From: Protonemura montana
Taxonomy: Eukaryota > Arthropoda > Insecta > Plecoptera > Nemouridae
Length of the DNA: 64,000 bases
Assembly: GCA_947568835.1 (NCBI GenBank)
Contig: OX387605.1
Coordinates: 11,846,418-11,910,417 of the forward strand
Reading direction: 5' to 3'
In this document: positions 40,601-52,600 of the stretch, one piece after another
Layout: each line of letters begins with the position of its first letter
How positions within the stretch are numbered: the stretch's first letter is position 1
The notes under the pieces: model-generated
The model's input: the letters and a program-made list of their open reading frames with translations, nothing else
What the model was told of the DNA's origin: nothing
Database searches by the model: none
Made by a program: the position numbers and the translations under genes

Positions 40601-43600
40601 CCAAAGAAAAGATTGAAAAGAGTCGAGAGCAGCGAGAAGACAAGCACACTCCAAAGAGCCACCTCAGCACCATTTTATCAGCAGTGTAACGCGCACAAGC
40701 AAAATGGCTTTCTTCGCGAAACTACCGGACCCAGATGGCAAATATAGTAACAATGGACGCTAAACAGGAGGGCGAAGCTGATTAGCAAAGTTTCAAAATT
40801 GATGCACCGCTCACCAGCCACTTTCTTGGCTGGGACGCCGCCTGGCGGTGGGATTTGACACGTGAGAGTAATCACTGCTAGTCAGACTTCGAGACGCGCG
40901 CTGGGCTAGCGAGAGCTTCTTAACCCTGCCACGTGCAGCGTGGTACTCGGCCGTAACAACGATTCAATCAACTGCTTTGGCAAGACTAATCAGATTAGCT
41001 GGCATTCATTAGGTACGGAAACCGAGAGATATCTCTGACGTCACAAGCTTCTGTCGGAGGCAGACGCTTTCTCTCTTCCTCGCTCGTCTTAAAGCTCGGC
41101 ACTGAAGAATAATTGATGTCGCGATATTGAGTTAAAGTGCTTCTTAATTAGAAACAAAAACACGGATTATAAAGTAGGAAAATCGTGGAGATAAATCGAG
41201 AGAATGAAAATACGCGTTCGTGTTAGGCCTCGGCGAGAGTTTGCACCGTTAGCTTGATCGAAAGGTAACGTTGGCAGGTTTACTGGCAAGAGAACAATTG
41301 TGGGACGCGAAAAGTATTGAAAGACAGGGAAGCTTGCCATATTTCTGTTCATAGACTAGTTCTAAACGATTATTATTTAGCCTCTTTACAGTAGTATTTT
41401 GGTTTTTTTTAAGGTGATTCAGAATCAAGAAAATGTAAAAAAAAAATATTTTTTATTTTTTTATTTGATGTCTTAGCTTTTTAAACATATAATTATGGTT
41501 TTTATAGTATTATTCTTAAAGTTAAATTTTTTTTAGTTTAGATCGATTTGCAATACCATTTAGTGCATGACAGCCAATTTCTGAATATGACAACCAAGTT
41601 TTGTTCATTTTTCAACTATTCGTACTTCTGTTCTAATGAGAATATCCTGCTGATTCGAATTTTAAATTGTTGCGCCAACATTCGTCTTTGTAACTTCAGT
41701 GCTTGAATTGACTCGGAAGTATGGGATCGCGAGTTCAAAACCAGGTATTGACTTATTGTTTGTTGCGGTTCCGAATGGTAATCGTGCACGCTTGTCTCCC
41801 TCGATAATTTGATTTGTTTTTGTTCGTGTTTAATTTGATAATACCTCTACCTCGTAGTTTACATTTAACGAAGGAGCAAAGGCAAGGCTTCCAGAAAAAA
41901 TCTGTTTTTAAGCCTCAAGACGTTGTAGTGGAATTATTATTATTATTTGTGGTGTTTAACGACGCACTGTTTTGACAACTGGCCCTGCGGCACTGGTCTA
42001 ATGGCGTCGGTGAATGAGTGGATGATGATGAGGATGATGATGAACCTAACCTAGCCTAGAAGGGAGGAGGGGAAACCCGGTGCCGGCACGTAGCCTACTC
42101 CTGTCGAAGAGCACCAAGGGGACCACCGGCTTCACGTCCCTTTCGAAGGACGGTACAACTCGAACAGCAAGATTCCTCCACAAATCCATGCTGTCGAGAG
42201 GTTGATAAGCAAGGCGAATGAAGTTGCTGTACTAACTTTCATCCCTCTAACCTCTCTCCCGAACAGAACTGGTAATGTGTATAATGGTCACCCATTCAAT
42301 ACCTGACTCAGCGCAGTGTTGCTTATCTTCGGTGATCTAACGAGAACCGGTGTTTCCAACACGCCAAACCGTTCGGTGTTGTAGTGGAAAACCACTGCAA
42401 GTGTTCAAGATAGTGATATGGAAGCAAAAGTGAGGTTAGATACCAGTCGCTCAATTACGCATGGTACATGTTCGTCAAGACGAAAGTTGGAAGGACACTT
42501 TGAAGATTCCGAAATCAGTGATAATAGTCCAGACAGTGGTACTGTAATGATCACTATTGAACTTTTGACGGTTGCTCTGCTGAGCTTCGTTGCTTGCCGC
42601 GAGTACCGCGGCGAATCGTGCATCTCTGTAGCGACTGGTGTTCGTAAAGGTTTTGCAACAAAACTAAGTGTATGACGCCATCTTGGCATTCAATAACGGT
42701 AACATTGGCAGGTGTCAAGTGATCCGACAACTAGGTATTAACCCTGGCTGAAATATGACTCGAGCTATGTGGTCCTACGACGTGGAAAGGATTCGATGCT
42801 GCAACAAGTCTGTGAGCGACTTCAAGCGCAAGGCAAGGTAGACCAGAATAAACTACCAGCGGCGGCTTGAGGACATCGAAAATGACTTTGACAACCGTTC
42901 TTATGGAGCTGAAATCACTTAAAAAACGAGAAGGTAAGATTTATTTAAATTTATTGCTCCAGACGGTACAAGTTAGCGGTTCATCATCAGTAATAAAAAG
43001 TTTGCATTCTAGCAAACTGCGTTGTTTGGACAATGTATTTTGCCAGAATTCAATTATGAAACTGGATCTTTTGTAAGTTTGTTGAGTTTTTCAGTTATCC
43101 TGTCAAAGATGAAAACAGAAACCTGTTTCAGATGTCAGCAAACACGGGCGCTTCGTTTAAGAGGTGGTCAGCGAAATGCGTCAAACAAGAAAGAACTATG
43201 CAAGATCCAAGAAAACTATTGTATGACTAATTATTAGAAGTTTACCAGCACAGAGACAATAACTTTGTGGTTCTAATACTGCCAGAACGTTGAGTATTTA
43301 TAGAAAAATAGCTAAACTCTGAAAGAGTTGCGATTATCTAAGCTCACATTTTTTTTTGTATTCAATTTACCTTTACTCAGAAACTATTGCTCGAAATAAA
43401 CCTGCCTTTTTTTGCAGTTTAGAACAATATTCTGCACAACTCCAATGCAGGATAAGAGAATCAAAAAGTTGAAAATTTAAGAAATACTTTAACTGCAATG
43501 TTGTCGTTTTTAAAGTAACGTTGTATTAAATTTCTGACTCCCACGCTTATTTTTATTTTTTTTTATTTCGCTTCACAGGAGTTGTGCACAACATACCCAA

Positions 43601-46600
43601 GATTGCAGCGTTTTTTTTTTGGTTTTTCTGGCATTTCCAATAGGGAGCCCAAACCAGCAAGCGGATGATGGAAAGGAAGCTAGACTGGAAAAATGTGCAA
43701 CCGAACCGGGATACGAACCCGGGACCTCCCAATTGCCGGTCGGGTGCTCTATCAACTGAGCTATCTGGACACACATATTCCAGCTTTCACGGGGGTGGGA
43801 TAAGGGATCCCCTCAGGCCGAGGCCTCAGCCCCTCAAGGGGGAAGAGGCCACGGCCTCGGCCTGAGGGGATCCCTTATCCCACCCCCGTGAAAGCTGGAA
43901 TATGTGTGTCCGAATAGCTCAGTTAGTAGAGCACCCGACCGGCAATTGGGAGGTCCCGGGTTCGTTTCCCGGTTCGGTTGCACATTTTTCCAGTCTAGCT
44001 TCCTTTTAATACCCAAGATTATTGCTTAAGAGTTTCATGTCATTTGGTTTAGTCAGTTTCTAAAATAAAGTGCACACACTTTCCCAAATTAACATACTTA
44101 GTATATGTGGATCCGAGTTGCCTTAATGCACTTTGTGGTTCAAAGTTTGGGTTCAAAGTTTTAAAAATATTTTTCAATTTAAAAAACTTTCTTGGTCATT
44201 AAGAAAGTAAATGGATGTGTTTGTAATAAATCTTAATGATATAGGGATATCGAGGCGAAGGTTACCGCAATACAGTCAAAATTTGATAAGTTTTAAACCC
44301 TGCATCAATGGAAAAATTCCTACCTGGAACTTGTCGTGGTGCAGATCCAGGAAGCGCTTGACTTTGACAGTGTCGTTGAAGCGGATGGCTCGCTCTAGCT
44401 GAGCCGCCTCGATGCTAAGGTCTCCCGGCGACGACGCCAAGCTGCAACAGAGTGCGTTACGGTCAGTCGTCGCACGTTAATGCCAGGACTTGCAACATTT
44501 ATACCTTATTACCTCTCAAGATGGTACAAAGGTGACTGACAGGTAGAGTTGGGAAACATGGAGAAGTGATGGGATAAGAACTTTGTTGCTTGAGCTGTAA
44601 ATCACAACGAACGTTTGTAATATTCGTTTGTAAATGGCCTGAAAATTGAGTCAAGCTGCACATTTTGGAGCGAGAAATTCTAACCAGAAGCGTCAATGAC
44701 ACAGCTGTAAACGTTCCACTTCTCACCGAACTCAGCTAAGTTGTTCAACGGTCTTGATTTAATACATTCCTCGAGAGCTCCGACTAGGTATTGTATAACG
44801 TCATACCTCTTATAAATACCACTCAAGTCAATCACTTAGCACAACACACATTTAAAACCAAAACGATTCTAACTTCAAGCATTTAACATGTAGAGTAGAA
44901 ATGTCAGTCAACTTTTTGCCGTGAATTAAATTAAAATTTATTCTGTGTACAATGTATAGTTTTCTTCTAGAAATTGAAATATATTTTGCAAATAGTTTTA
45001 ATTAGTTTTCTGCGAACTTGTTGGGAGTAACAGATAGGTATCAAGAAATACGTGACAAGATGGAAATTACTTATTGTAGTGCTTCCCGTAAACAACTCCC
45101 ACGAGACATCATTGTCTCGTGTACAAGTGAGATTCTATCTCCGTTCAGATATATATGTTTAAAACGTAGACTTCGACGACGACGCGAAATGCCAGATGCA
45201 AAGACAGCGGCTTAACTATCTAGATGCTGGACAAATCTGCGACGCAGACGAATTAAATGACACTTCCAAACACCTAGTTTTTTCCAGCCCAACCGAGACG
45301 AATTAATCGAAAAATATCCACACCTTCTCTAGCCAGCACGCGTTTATTTTTTCTCGTGGTGTGAGTGGAAGCAACCCCTTCGATTGCTGTCACCCCTCTC
45401 ACAGTCCAATTACTCGCATCCCTCTTCATCAGGTGGCACTTGTCAAGGTCAATTACACCGAGAAGGGCGTCTCGGTCGGGACAAGCGGCCGAGGCGGGAA
45501 CTAACTTCTTGAGAAGTGTCGGTCTCCATTATCTTTGCCTTTTCTCTTTCGGCGCGCTACTCACCCAAATGGCCCGTGTGTATTGATCTAAGCACGAGTG
45601 AAATATTTCGGATACACGTTGATCCGTAGTGATTGATGACTCTGCATTACGAGGATCGAGTCAGCCCCGCTAAGAAGTCATAACTCGTGAAGTTTCTTGT
45701 CAGATTTCTGCTCCACTAGAGCCAATTTATCAAAGAAAAAGGCTACGTGTCTTTGAAAACAAAACACACTAAACTTCCAGTCTCACCACTGGTTTTTCCC
45801 ACGAGCCGGGACCGTATTTTTTCGTTTTCCTGCCTTGCAGTGCGTCCACGTGCGCAAGGTGATGGAATTGGCAACCGTCACGTCCGTCGCCTGGAGTAGC
45901 AGTTGTTCCCGTCGCTTTCGCACCCCAGAGAGCCTTCTTGTGAAGCCACGTGACCGCGGGAACAGAACCCCTGCCGACCGATATGTTAATACGGTCCCGT
46001 GGAGGCACGCTGCGACGGTGGGCACTCGATCACTATGGGGGCGACGCCGCGTGATAGATGGCACTGGCTAGGTATCTTAGCCGCGGCCGTTGCCACCGTT
46101 TGGCGCGCGAGTCCGTCTGAATTTACGGCTCCTCAAGGCAGGGAGCTGGGTTTAATTACGTCTTGCAGAGCGCTCTTGGAGAAAATTGAGTGAATCTATA
46201 GACTACAGGGACCTTAAGGCAGAATCCTACAAACTCAGGTGTATTCTATGAAGCAAGTCACGATGCTTAGCGATTGGATCTGATGGTCGAGCACATATGA
46301 AGATGGCAATATTAATTGGATAGACCCGTATAGAAATCTATCAGTATATTTATTCCGATGTAAACGTTGAACTTGGCAAAGCAGCGAAAAACTGCTCTCG
46401 TCAGAATATGTTGCCATCTTGTTTTGAGAATCACACACAAATTTTTGCAATTGCATTGAAACGTTCGCCTGCGACATTTCGTTGACTTGGACGTCTGTCA
46501 GATGTGTGCGAGAGTTCCAAGGAATTGCGTTCAAGTGAAACCTCGCTGAACTTTGTATCACATTGCAATTCATAGAAGAGTTCAGGCACACGCGTGGAAG

Positions 46601-49600
46601 TCTGCTCGGCACTTGAGTGACTGCTCGACGAGCATGTTTTTCCAAAAATGCGATAACGTTTTAACGAAAAGCATTAAAAGAACTTCACGTCATAGGCACA
46701 AGGCTCATTTTCCGAGCAATATACCTACCTACTAGACTACTGAGCAAACTGGAGCGAATGGCTTAGTGTCCCATTGAGCCAAAGTTCATTTCGTTGAGTA
46801 CGGTTCACTGGAAAAGGTTGAATGCCTCCGGAGTTGGGATTCACTGAAGTTTTCCCCGCAACGGAGTCCTCCCGCCTCATCGTGCTCGCTATCTCGCTCT
46901 TGACTGCCGACATTGCCGCGTCTTATCTCAGCATCTCTTTGTATGCAGCTGCGGGTAGCTGTTATACCTTTGTCAGTTCGGCCGGTATCCGCCCACATGA
47001 CATCACTGTTTTATTCGATCTGCCATGGAACGCGCAAGGAAGTTACCGGCAGACCTTTTCGAGGTCTCCAGTTCGATACCCGCTATCAGTCGCTATAATC
47101 ACGTGGTTTGTGAAGTTTGTTACTGCTTGAGAAAGGTATTATTAGGCTCATGATACGCACTTCATTAAATTTGAAGCTACAGCATGCCCATTCATGATGT
47201 ATTCAGAGTCTTTCTGTTATTTCGAGCCCTGTTACGGGAACCAAATCCTCGTATTCACCGCAGACGGATTTAAAAAATGTGTGGTTTAAAGAATTGAATC
47301 CAACTTAATCGCTTAAATGTTCGCTAAGTCAACTTAAAATCACATAAGTACACAAGTCACCTTAATACCATTCCATTTGTACATGTGTATCACCCCATAA
47401 ATGTTCTCAAATGAAAACTTAATTTAATATTAAAAAATAATAAGGCGCCTTTAGCCTTCCACTCCTTGTTAGAAATAATAAAGACTTAAATAAGTACAAA
47501 GTCAAAATTACTGAATTTATAATCAAAAAAGATCAACCCTTTCCATCCTTTCTATTCTAATAAACTATAAATGAATGTTGTTTAATATTAATATTAGTAT
47601 ATAGTATAGTAACCTGTATAGTAATATAGTAATATAGTATAGTTTAGCTCGTAGCACAAATGTATATATTTTTTTTTTGACAAGCCCACACACAAGTCTA
47701 TCTTATGTGGGATTTTTCACTTCTTCAATTTTGTTTACATTCTATATGTTTAAAATACCTGTAAAATTGTGTAAAATTAAAAGAATAAATAAATAAAATA
47801 ATAAATATCATCGGATGTATTTTAGTTTTATTCTGTACAACACTAGCCCATGGAGACCAAGATCTCTCTCGGTAAAATTTTTGCATAGCTGCCGTTGAGA
47901 GCGGTACGAGACAGGGCGCAGTGCACGGACATCGCATTAAATAAAGGGAGTAACATTTTAATCCTTTGAGCATTTTTGTTCCCAAAGTTGGAGGGCGCAT
48001 TAACTCAGACAAGTTTTCATCCTGCGCTAGCTCGCAAACACTTGGCGGAACTGTAAGCCGGTTGCAAAAGTTGGCACTGCCGACAAGCTGGCTTTGGCCG
48101 GACCCGAGCTAACTTTGCCCCGACTCAACTGTCCACTTCCGTTCTATCTAGGAACGCGTGCTTTGCGCGTTTCGCTTGGTTTGCTCTGTCCAACGACGCA
48201 TTCTCCATAGCGTTGAGTCAACGTTGCAACCGGAGCTTAATTGGTCTAAAAACGGAGCAGCGACGCACTTCCGTGCAGAATTTTCTTGAATTTCTTTGTA
48301 TAAAAATTAGTCTAGCTCCCGATCTCATTCCTGACCAAAGCAATGGACGTGGCCCCTGTCATCGGGAGACGTTGATTCAACTAAAAGGTCACATTGTGTG
48401 GCGTGCGGTTTCAAAGCTCAAAGAGAGTCAGACTGTAATAGGAGCTTATAGTTATTAGCAGATGAAATTTCAATGTCTGCACGCGTGTGGTTTGAAATCC
48501 GTTCTATGTTGGTTACAACTCGAATGTGTACAGTCGAAATAATTTGTGAGCTACTTTACTTCAGTTGCAACAACGGCAGAGCTGTTTCAATAGAAGTTGC
48601 GTTAAATATAACATAACTAATATGCTAACAAACGTTTTCCTATAATAGTAATCACTTTGAAACGTTTCCCTTTCACCCACAGCTCAAACAACCCGAAGGT
48701 TTGTCGCAATCACGAAAATTATAATTGTGAAGTTAGCCTCCAACTTATCTACCAAACAAAGCAATTAATTCGCCAACTTTGCGACAATCGTCGTCGCGCG
48801 TTCAACAATAGCGACGCGCGCGCGACGTGCTCGTGGTTCACGCAGCTGCCGCATGGCGCCCGCATTAACGTGGCGGCGCGCTAGTGTCGATTAGTGCCAC
48901 GACACCCCGCAGACGACTAATGAGCGCTAATGAGGCAGCCGCAAGTTTGGTGGTCACACGATCGCTGAAATGCCACGCTGGCGGCGAAGTAACGAGTGAT
49001 AATTGACACAGATTCCAACGTTTTGATTAATTAGTGCTACGGGTAGTAGTAATAAAAGGCTACGACGAACCAAATAGTGGTGACTCTTCGTACTATCGAA
49101 GGGTTTCTGACTCATGTTGGACTAGTTGGAATTCTGCAACGTGATTTTTCTAAAACCTTCCTTTGCTTTCCAGTGTTGGTGCTAAATTCACCCATTTACG
49201 ACTATTCGAGCTTGGCACTTCAGAGTTTACGCTTGGTTGACTTGATTTTTCTCCTGAGGGAACTATTTTTGTAATTTTTTACTAGGAATTTGAACGGGTG
49301 ATATTTCCACCAAGAGCAGCGACAGATCCAGGACAAGCGATTGGCAGTCGTCATATGTGAAAGAAAATACTTGGCGTTAAACACGTCCAGTTCCCGTCGA
49401 GTGAGCACCAATTCCAGATCCGCCAGCGTCCATGTCCCTATTTCACGCCCAGGGCGGTAGAGTACGCTATTCCACTTGAAGGTGATCGACAGAAACAAAA
49501 CGAACCTTTTACAGAGAAAGACGGAAAGCCAGAATCACCACTCTGTTTGTTACCACGCGTCTCACCGTTAAACCACTGTCTCCTCCACCCTTCCTCCGCC

Positions 49601-52600
49601 CTTTAAGCGTCTGGAGCCGTGCTTTAAATTGACAAAGTTGTGTGTGGATGAAAGCGGGTGTGCTAGTGTGGAGTTGGCGGGAACGGGAACGGGAACGGGA
49701 ACGGGGGAAGGGGGCTGCCACATCACTCAGTGCGTTACACTCTTGCCGCGCACGTCGAAACTAATATGAAAAGAATGTCGAGCTATTTTAGGCAAGACGT
49801 GCAGAGTTCTCCCTCGCTCTTCGTTTTGCACCCTTTACCCTAGGGCTCAAAATTCAGAACGTGCCTCAATTTCGGCATTGGGATAATTTAAACGAATAAG
49901 TTTTTTCCTGTTTCCATCTCGTTATTGTTATTGCAATCCGCGGCGAGGTGGATTCGGTGGGCGAGTTTCGCAGGGCCCGAGAAAAACTCTTTCATTTCGC
50001 TCGAGCGGCGTAATTGTCTTTTCGGGTGTACCGCACCGTCGGATAGGCGCTGGCATCGCCTGACTCTTTGACTCTGCGCGGCTTGGCTAGATTGTCTGCT
50101 CGCCCACCCAGTGCGATTGGAAAACTTATCTCGACATAGTTTGCTATCTTTGATGTGCTTACCGTACCGGCATAAAGAATTCTTATTCGTGGAGGAACGT
50201 CTTATACACCCACGCCATAATAAAGTAGCTGTTTGTCGAGGCGCACAAAAGCTGGTACTTTTATATCGGATATCCTCGAGCACCTACAGAAAGGAATCGT
50301 CTAGCACAGGATCGCGTACGTAAAAGTACTAAATTGAAAATAATTTAAATGTAATACTTATATTCTTATAAATGGTTTCTGTTTGGAATGCATTTTATGA
50401 CACAATAAACTTAAGATAAAAAGTTTAAAAAATCTGTATCAAAAAAATCTTGAGTTTTTGTATTATAGCACAATAATACGGTTATATTAACTTAAAGCTA
50501 AACATTAAGACTAGAGGAACTGAACGCTGCCTTTTAATGATCTGCCTCTTTTAACGATCCTCACCGCTGTAAGAAACCTCCCAAGTCAAAGTTCAGGCCA
50601 GCACAACGAGAGGTTCAGCCTCCATTACGGTCTTGGCGTCGACGTCTCAAAGACGATGCGTCACGTCGACGACGTCGTGCGGCGAAGCGCGAAACGCCTC
50701 CGCCTAGTTATACCACCCATGGGCAGACAGACGTATCGCCGGTCTAACCGATTGAGAACAGATCAAACGCAAGCGACGTCCGCTCCTCCCGATCGTCGCG
50801 CTCCCTGCGGCGTGATTGCCAATCGAGGCGACTGCCGCGGGGACGGTGCCGTGAATGCAAGTGGCCGCTCGCCCGAAAAAACTGCTTGACCTTTTGCTGC
50901 TGACCTCACGGTGGGGTGATGTGACGCGATATGGTATGGGGATTCCGCTTCAGTTGCCACCGGGCTTTTGTTAGAGGTAGGTTTTCTTTTATTTCGCTTC
51001 GCGAAATCGCTTTTTTGGATCATATCGACGGACTAATCATGTTATAGCTCCAATACTTGTTCAAAAAGCGAAAACTTATAAAGGTAATTCAGTTGAATTG
51101 TGTTATAAGGCTAGTTATAGGATGTTAAATAAATTCGGGCTGTTCCTTCATGTACGCTCCTAGATGCAACCCGCAAAACAAGCTTGGCTCTTCCACCAAA
51201 TAGATGAAAAGTTAGCCAAACACAATGAAATGTCGACACGCTTTGTATTAACGTATTAACCGAATTCAGCGACAAATATTTCATCTTACTCCTAGACGCA
51301 GCCCGCAGAGCAAACTCGGCTCCTCCACGCAACATTACTCAACTATTACCGAGTTGAAAATGCTCATCTAATTGGTAACTGGCTTCGCATTGAGAGTTCA
51401 CTTTTGCACCAATAAGATTGCAGTGCCCCTGAAAATATTGTCAAGGTAGGTACATTTATACGCAGCCATCAGACCAAACTCAGCCCCAACACGAAATGCC
51501 AAGAATCTGCTGCCACGACCAAAAAAACCAACGGCACTGTATATTCTCATTGCCTACAGATATTCTTGTGCAGCAAAACCGTGAATAAATCGTATCAAGA
51601 AACTATATCGCATTGAGCTCTTAGACGCAGCCCGCAGAGCAAACTCGGCTCCTCCAGTCAGGAATGGAAAACCACATGAATTAATCGTAGCATCTCGTAA
51701 AAAAAAATGAAAATTATTAAGAAACATGTCATTTCATGTCTTCTACGATTCATCGTGATACGGCAGAGGACTGGTACCTAATGACTCATCTAGAACCATC
51801 GTCGACGAACCACAAAAAGACTCTTAGGCAGCTCGCTTTACCACGTCTGTTAACCCTCTGAATGTCACTCCATTTTGTGCTTAGCCACGTCATCAAGAAG
51901 CCACCAGCGGTAAAATGCCAAAGGATGTCTACACAACCGTGACGGTAAAATGTTGTAAAAAGAAAAACAGGCGAGCGTCACGTGATGCCATGCATATAGA
52001 AGAGGCAGTGATGAGTGTCAAGCGTGCGGTTCATGCACCAGACTCGTAAAGTTGCCAGTCGACTAGTGGTTTTACTGGTAGGGCTGTTGGCGTTTCGCGG
52101 GTCATTCGCGATGGCCGCTAGATGTTTCCGCGACGATTTCCTTGACGATTTGCTTGATTTTAAAGCCTTAAAGGCGCGCTACGAGTTTGAATTTTGACAG
52201 CGGCTCCTTCATCGGTGATAACTAGCGCCTGGGAGTTAGAAGGGTGTAATACAATTGTGACCATCGAGACAAGTGGCTCACTCGGGTGCTTCGTGCTTGT
52301 CCATTGCAAGATGTGAGCGGTGACCACAGAGTGTCCCGTTAATGAAACAGTATGGATGGCGGGGAATTTGAGTTGGCCAACGATACAAAGTATACAAAGA
52401 AATATACTATCAGTCCTAACTCAGAAGTACAAAAACCAAAAAATGTAGAATTTTTGGTACACACTTAATATTTTTTACAAAACTTTCCGTTTTCCTGATT
52501 GCAATATCCAAGCGCACGAAGAAAATGTATCATTAAGAGAATAATTTTCCCATCTCTGCTCACATCTAAATCATAATATAAGCATCGCTTAGAGTAAATT

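Larger units (their letters stand above)
43672..44006. repeat. 335-bp near-perfect palindrome with tRNA-like arms
   Basis: Two arms of about 160 bp are inverted copies of each other with only a few mismatches. Each arm runs from AAAGGAAGCTAGACTGGAAA through a tRNA-like sequence, then CACACATATTCCAGCTTTCA and CCCCTCAGGCCGAGGCC, to a short centre rich in CCTC/GAGG. It could be an inverted dimer of a tRNA-derived SINE or a fold-back transposon. The arm identity implies recent origin or gene conversion. Confidence 0.9.
38606..44323. other. Intron 2 (5.7 kb)
   Basis: Contains a full-length 5S-headed SINE (41934-42377), a possible decayed reading frame (42751-42920) and a 335-bp palindrome (43672-44006). 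No exon of the gene recognised. Confidence 0.65.

Noticed and set aside
43698..43980. Functional tRNA-Ala genes
   Set aside because: Residue 33 is not U, the GGC anticodon is atypical, the acceptor stem has mismatches, and the two copies sit in a palindrome; a tRNA-derived repeat fits better.
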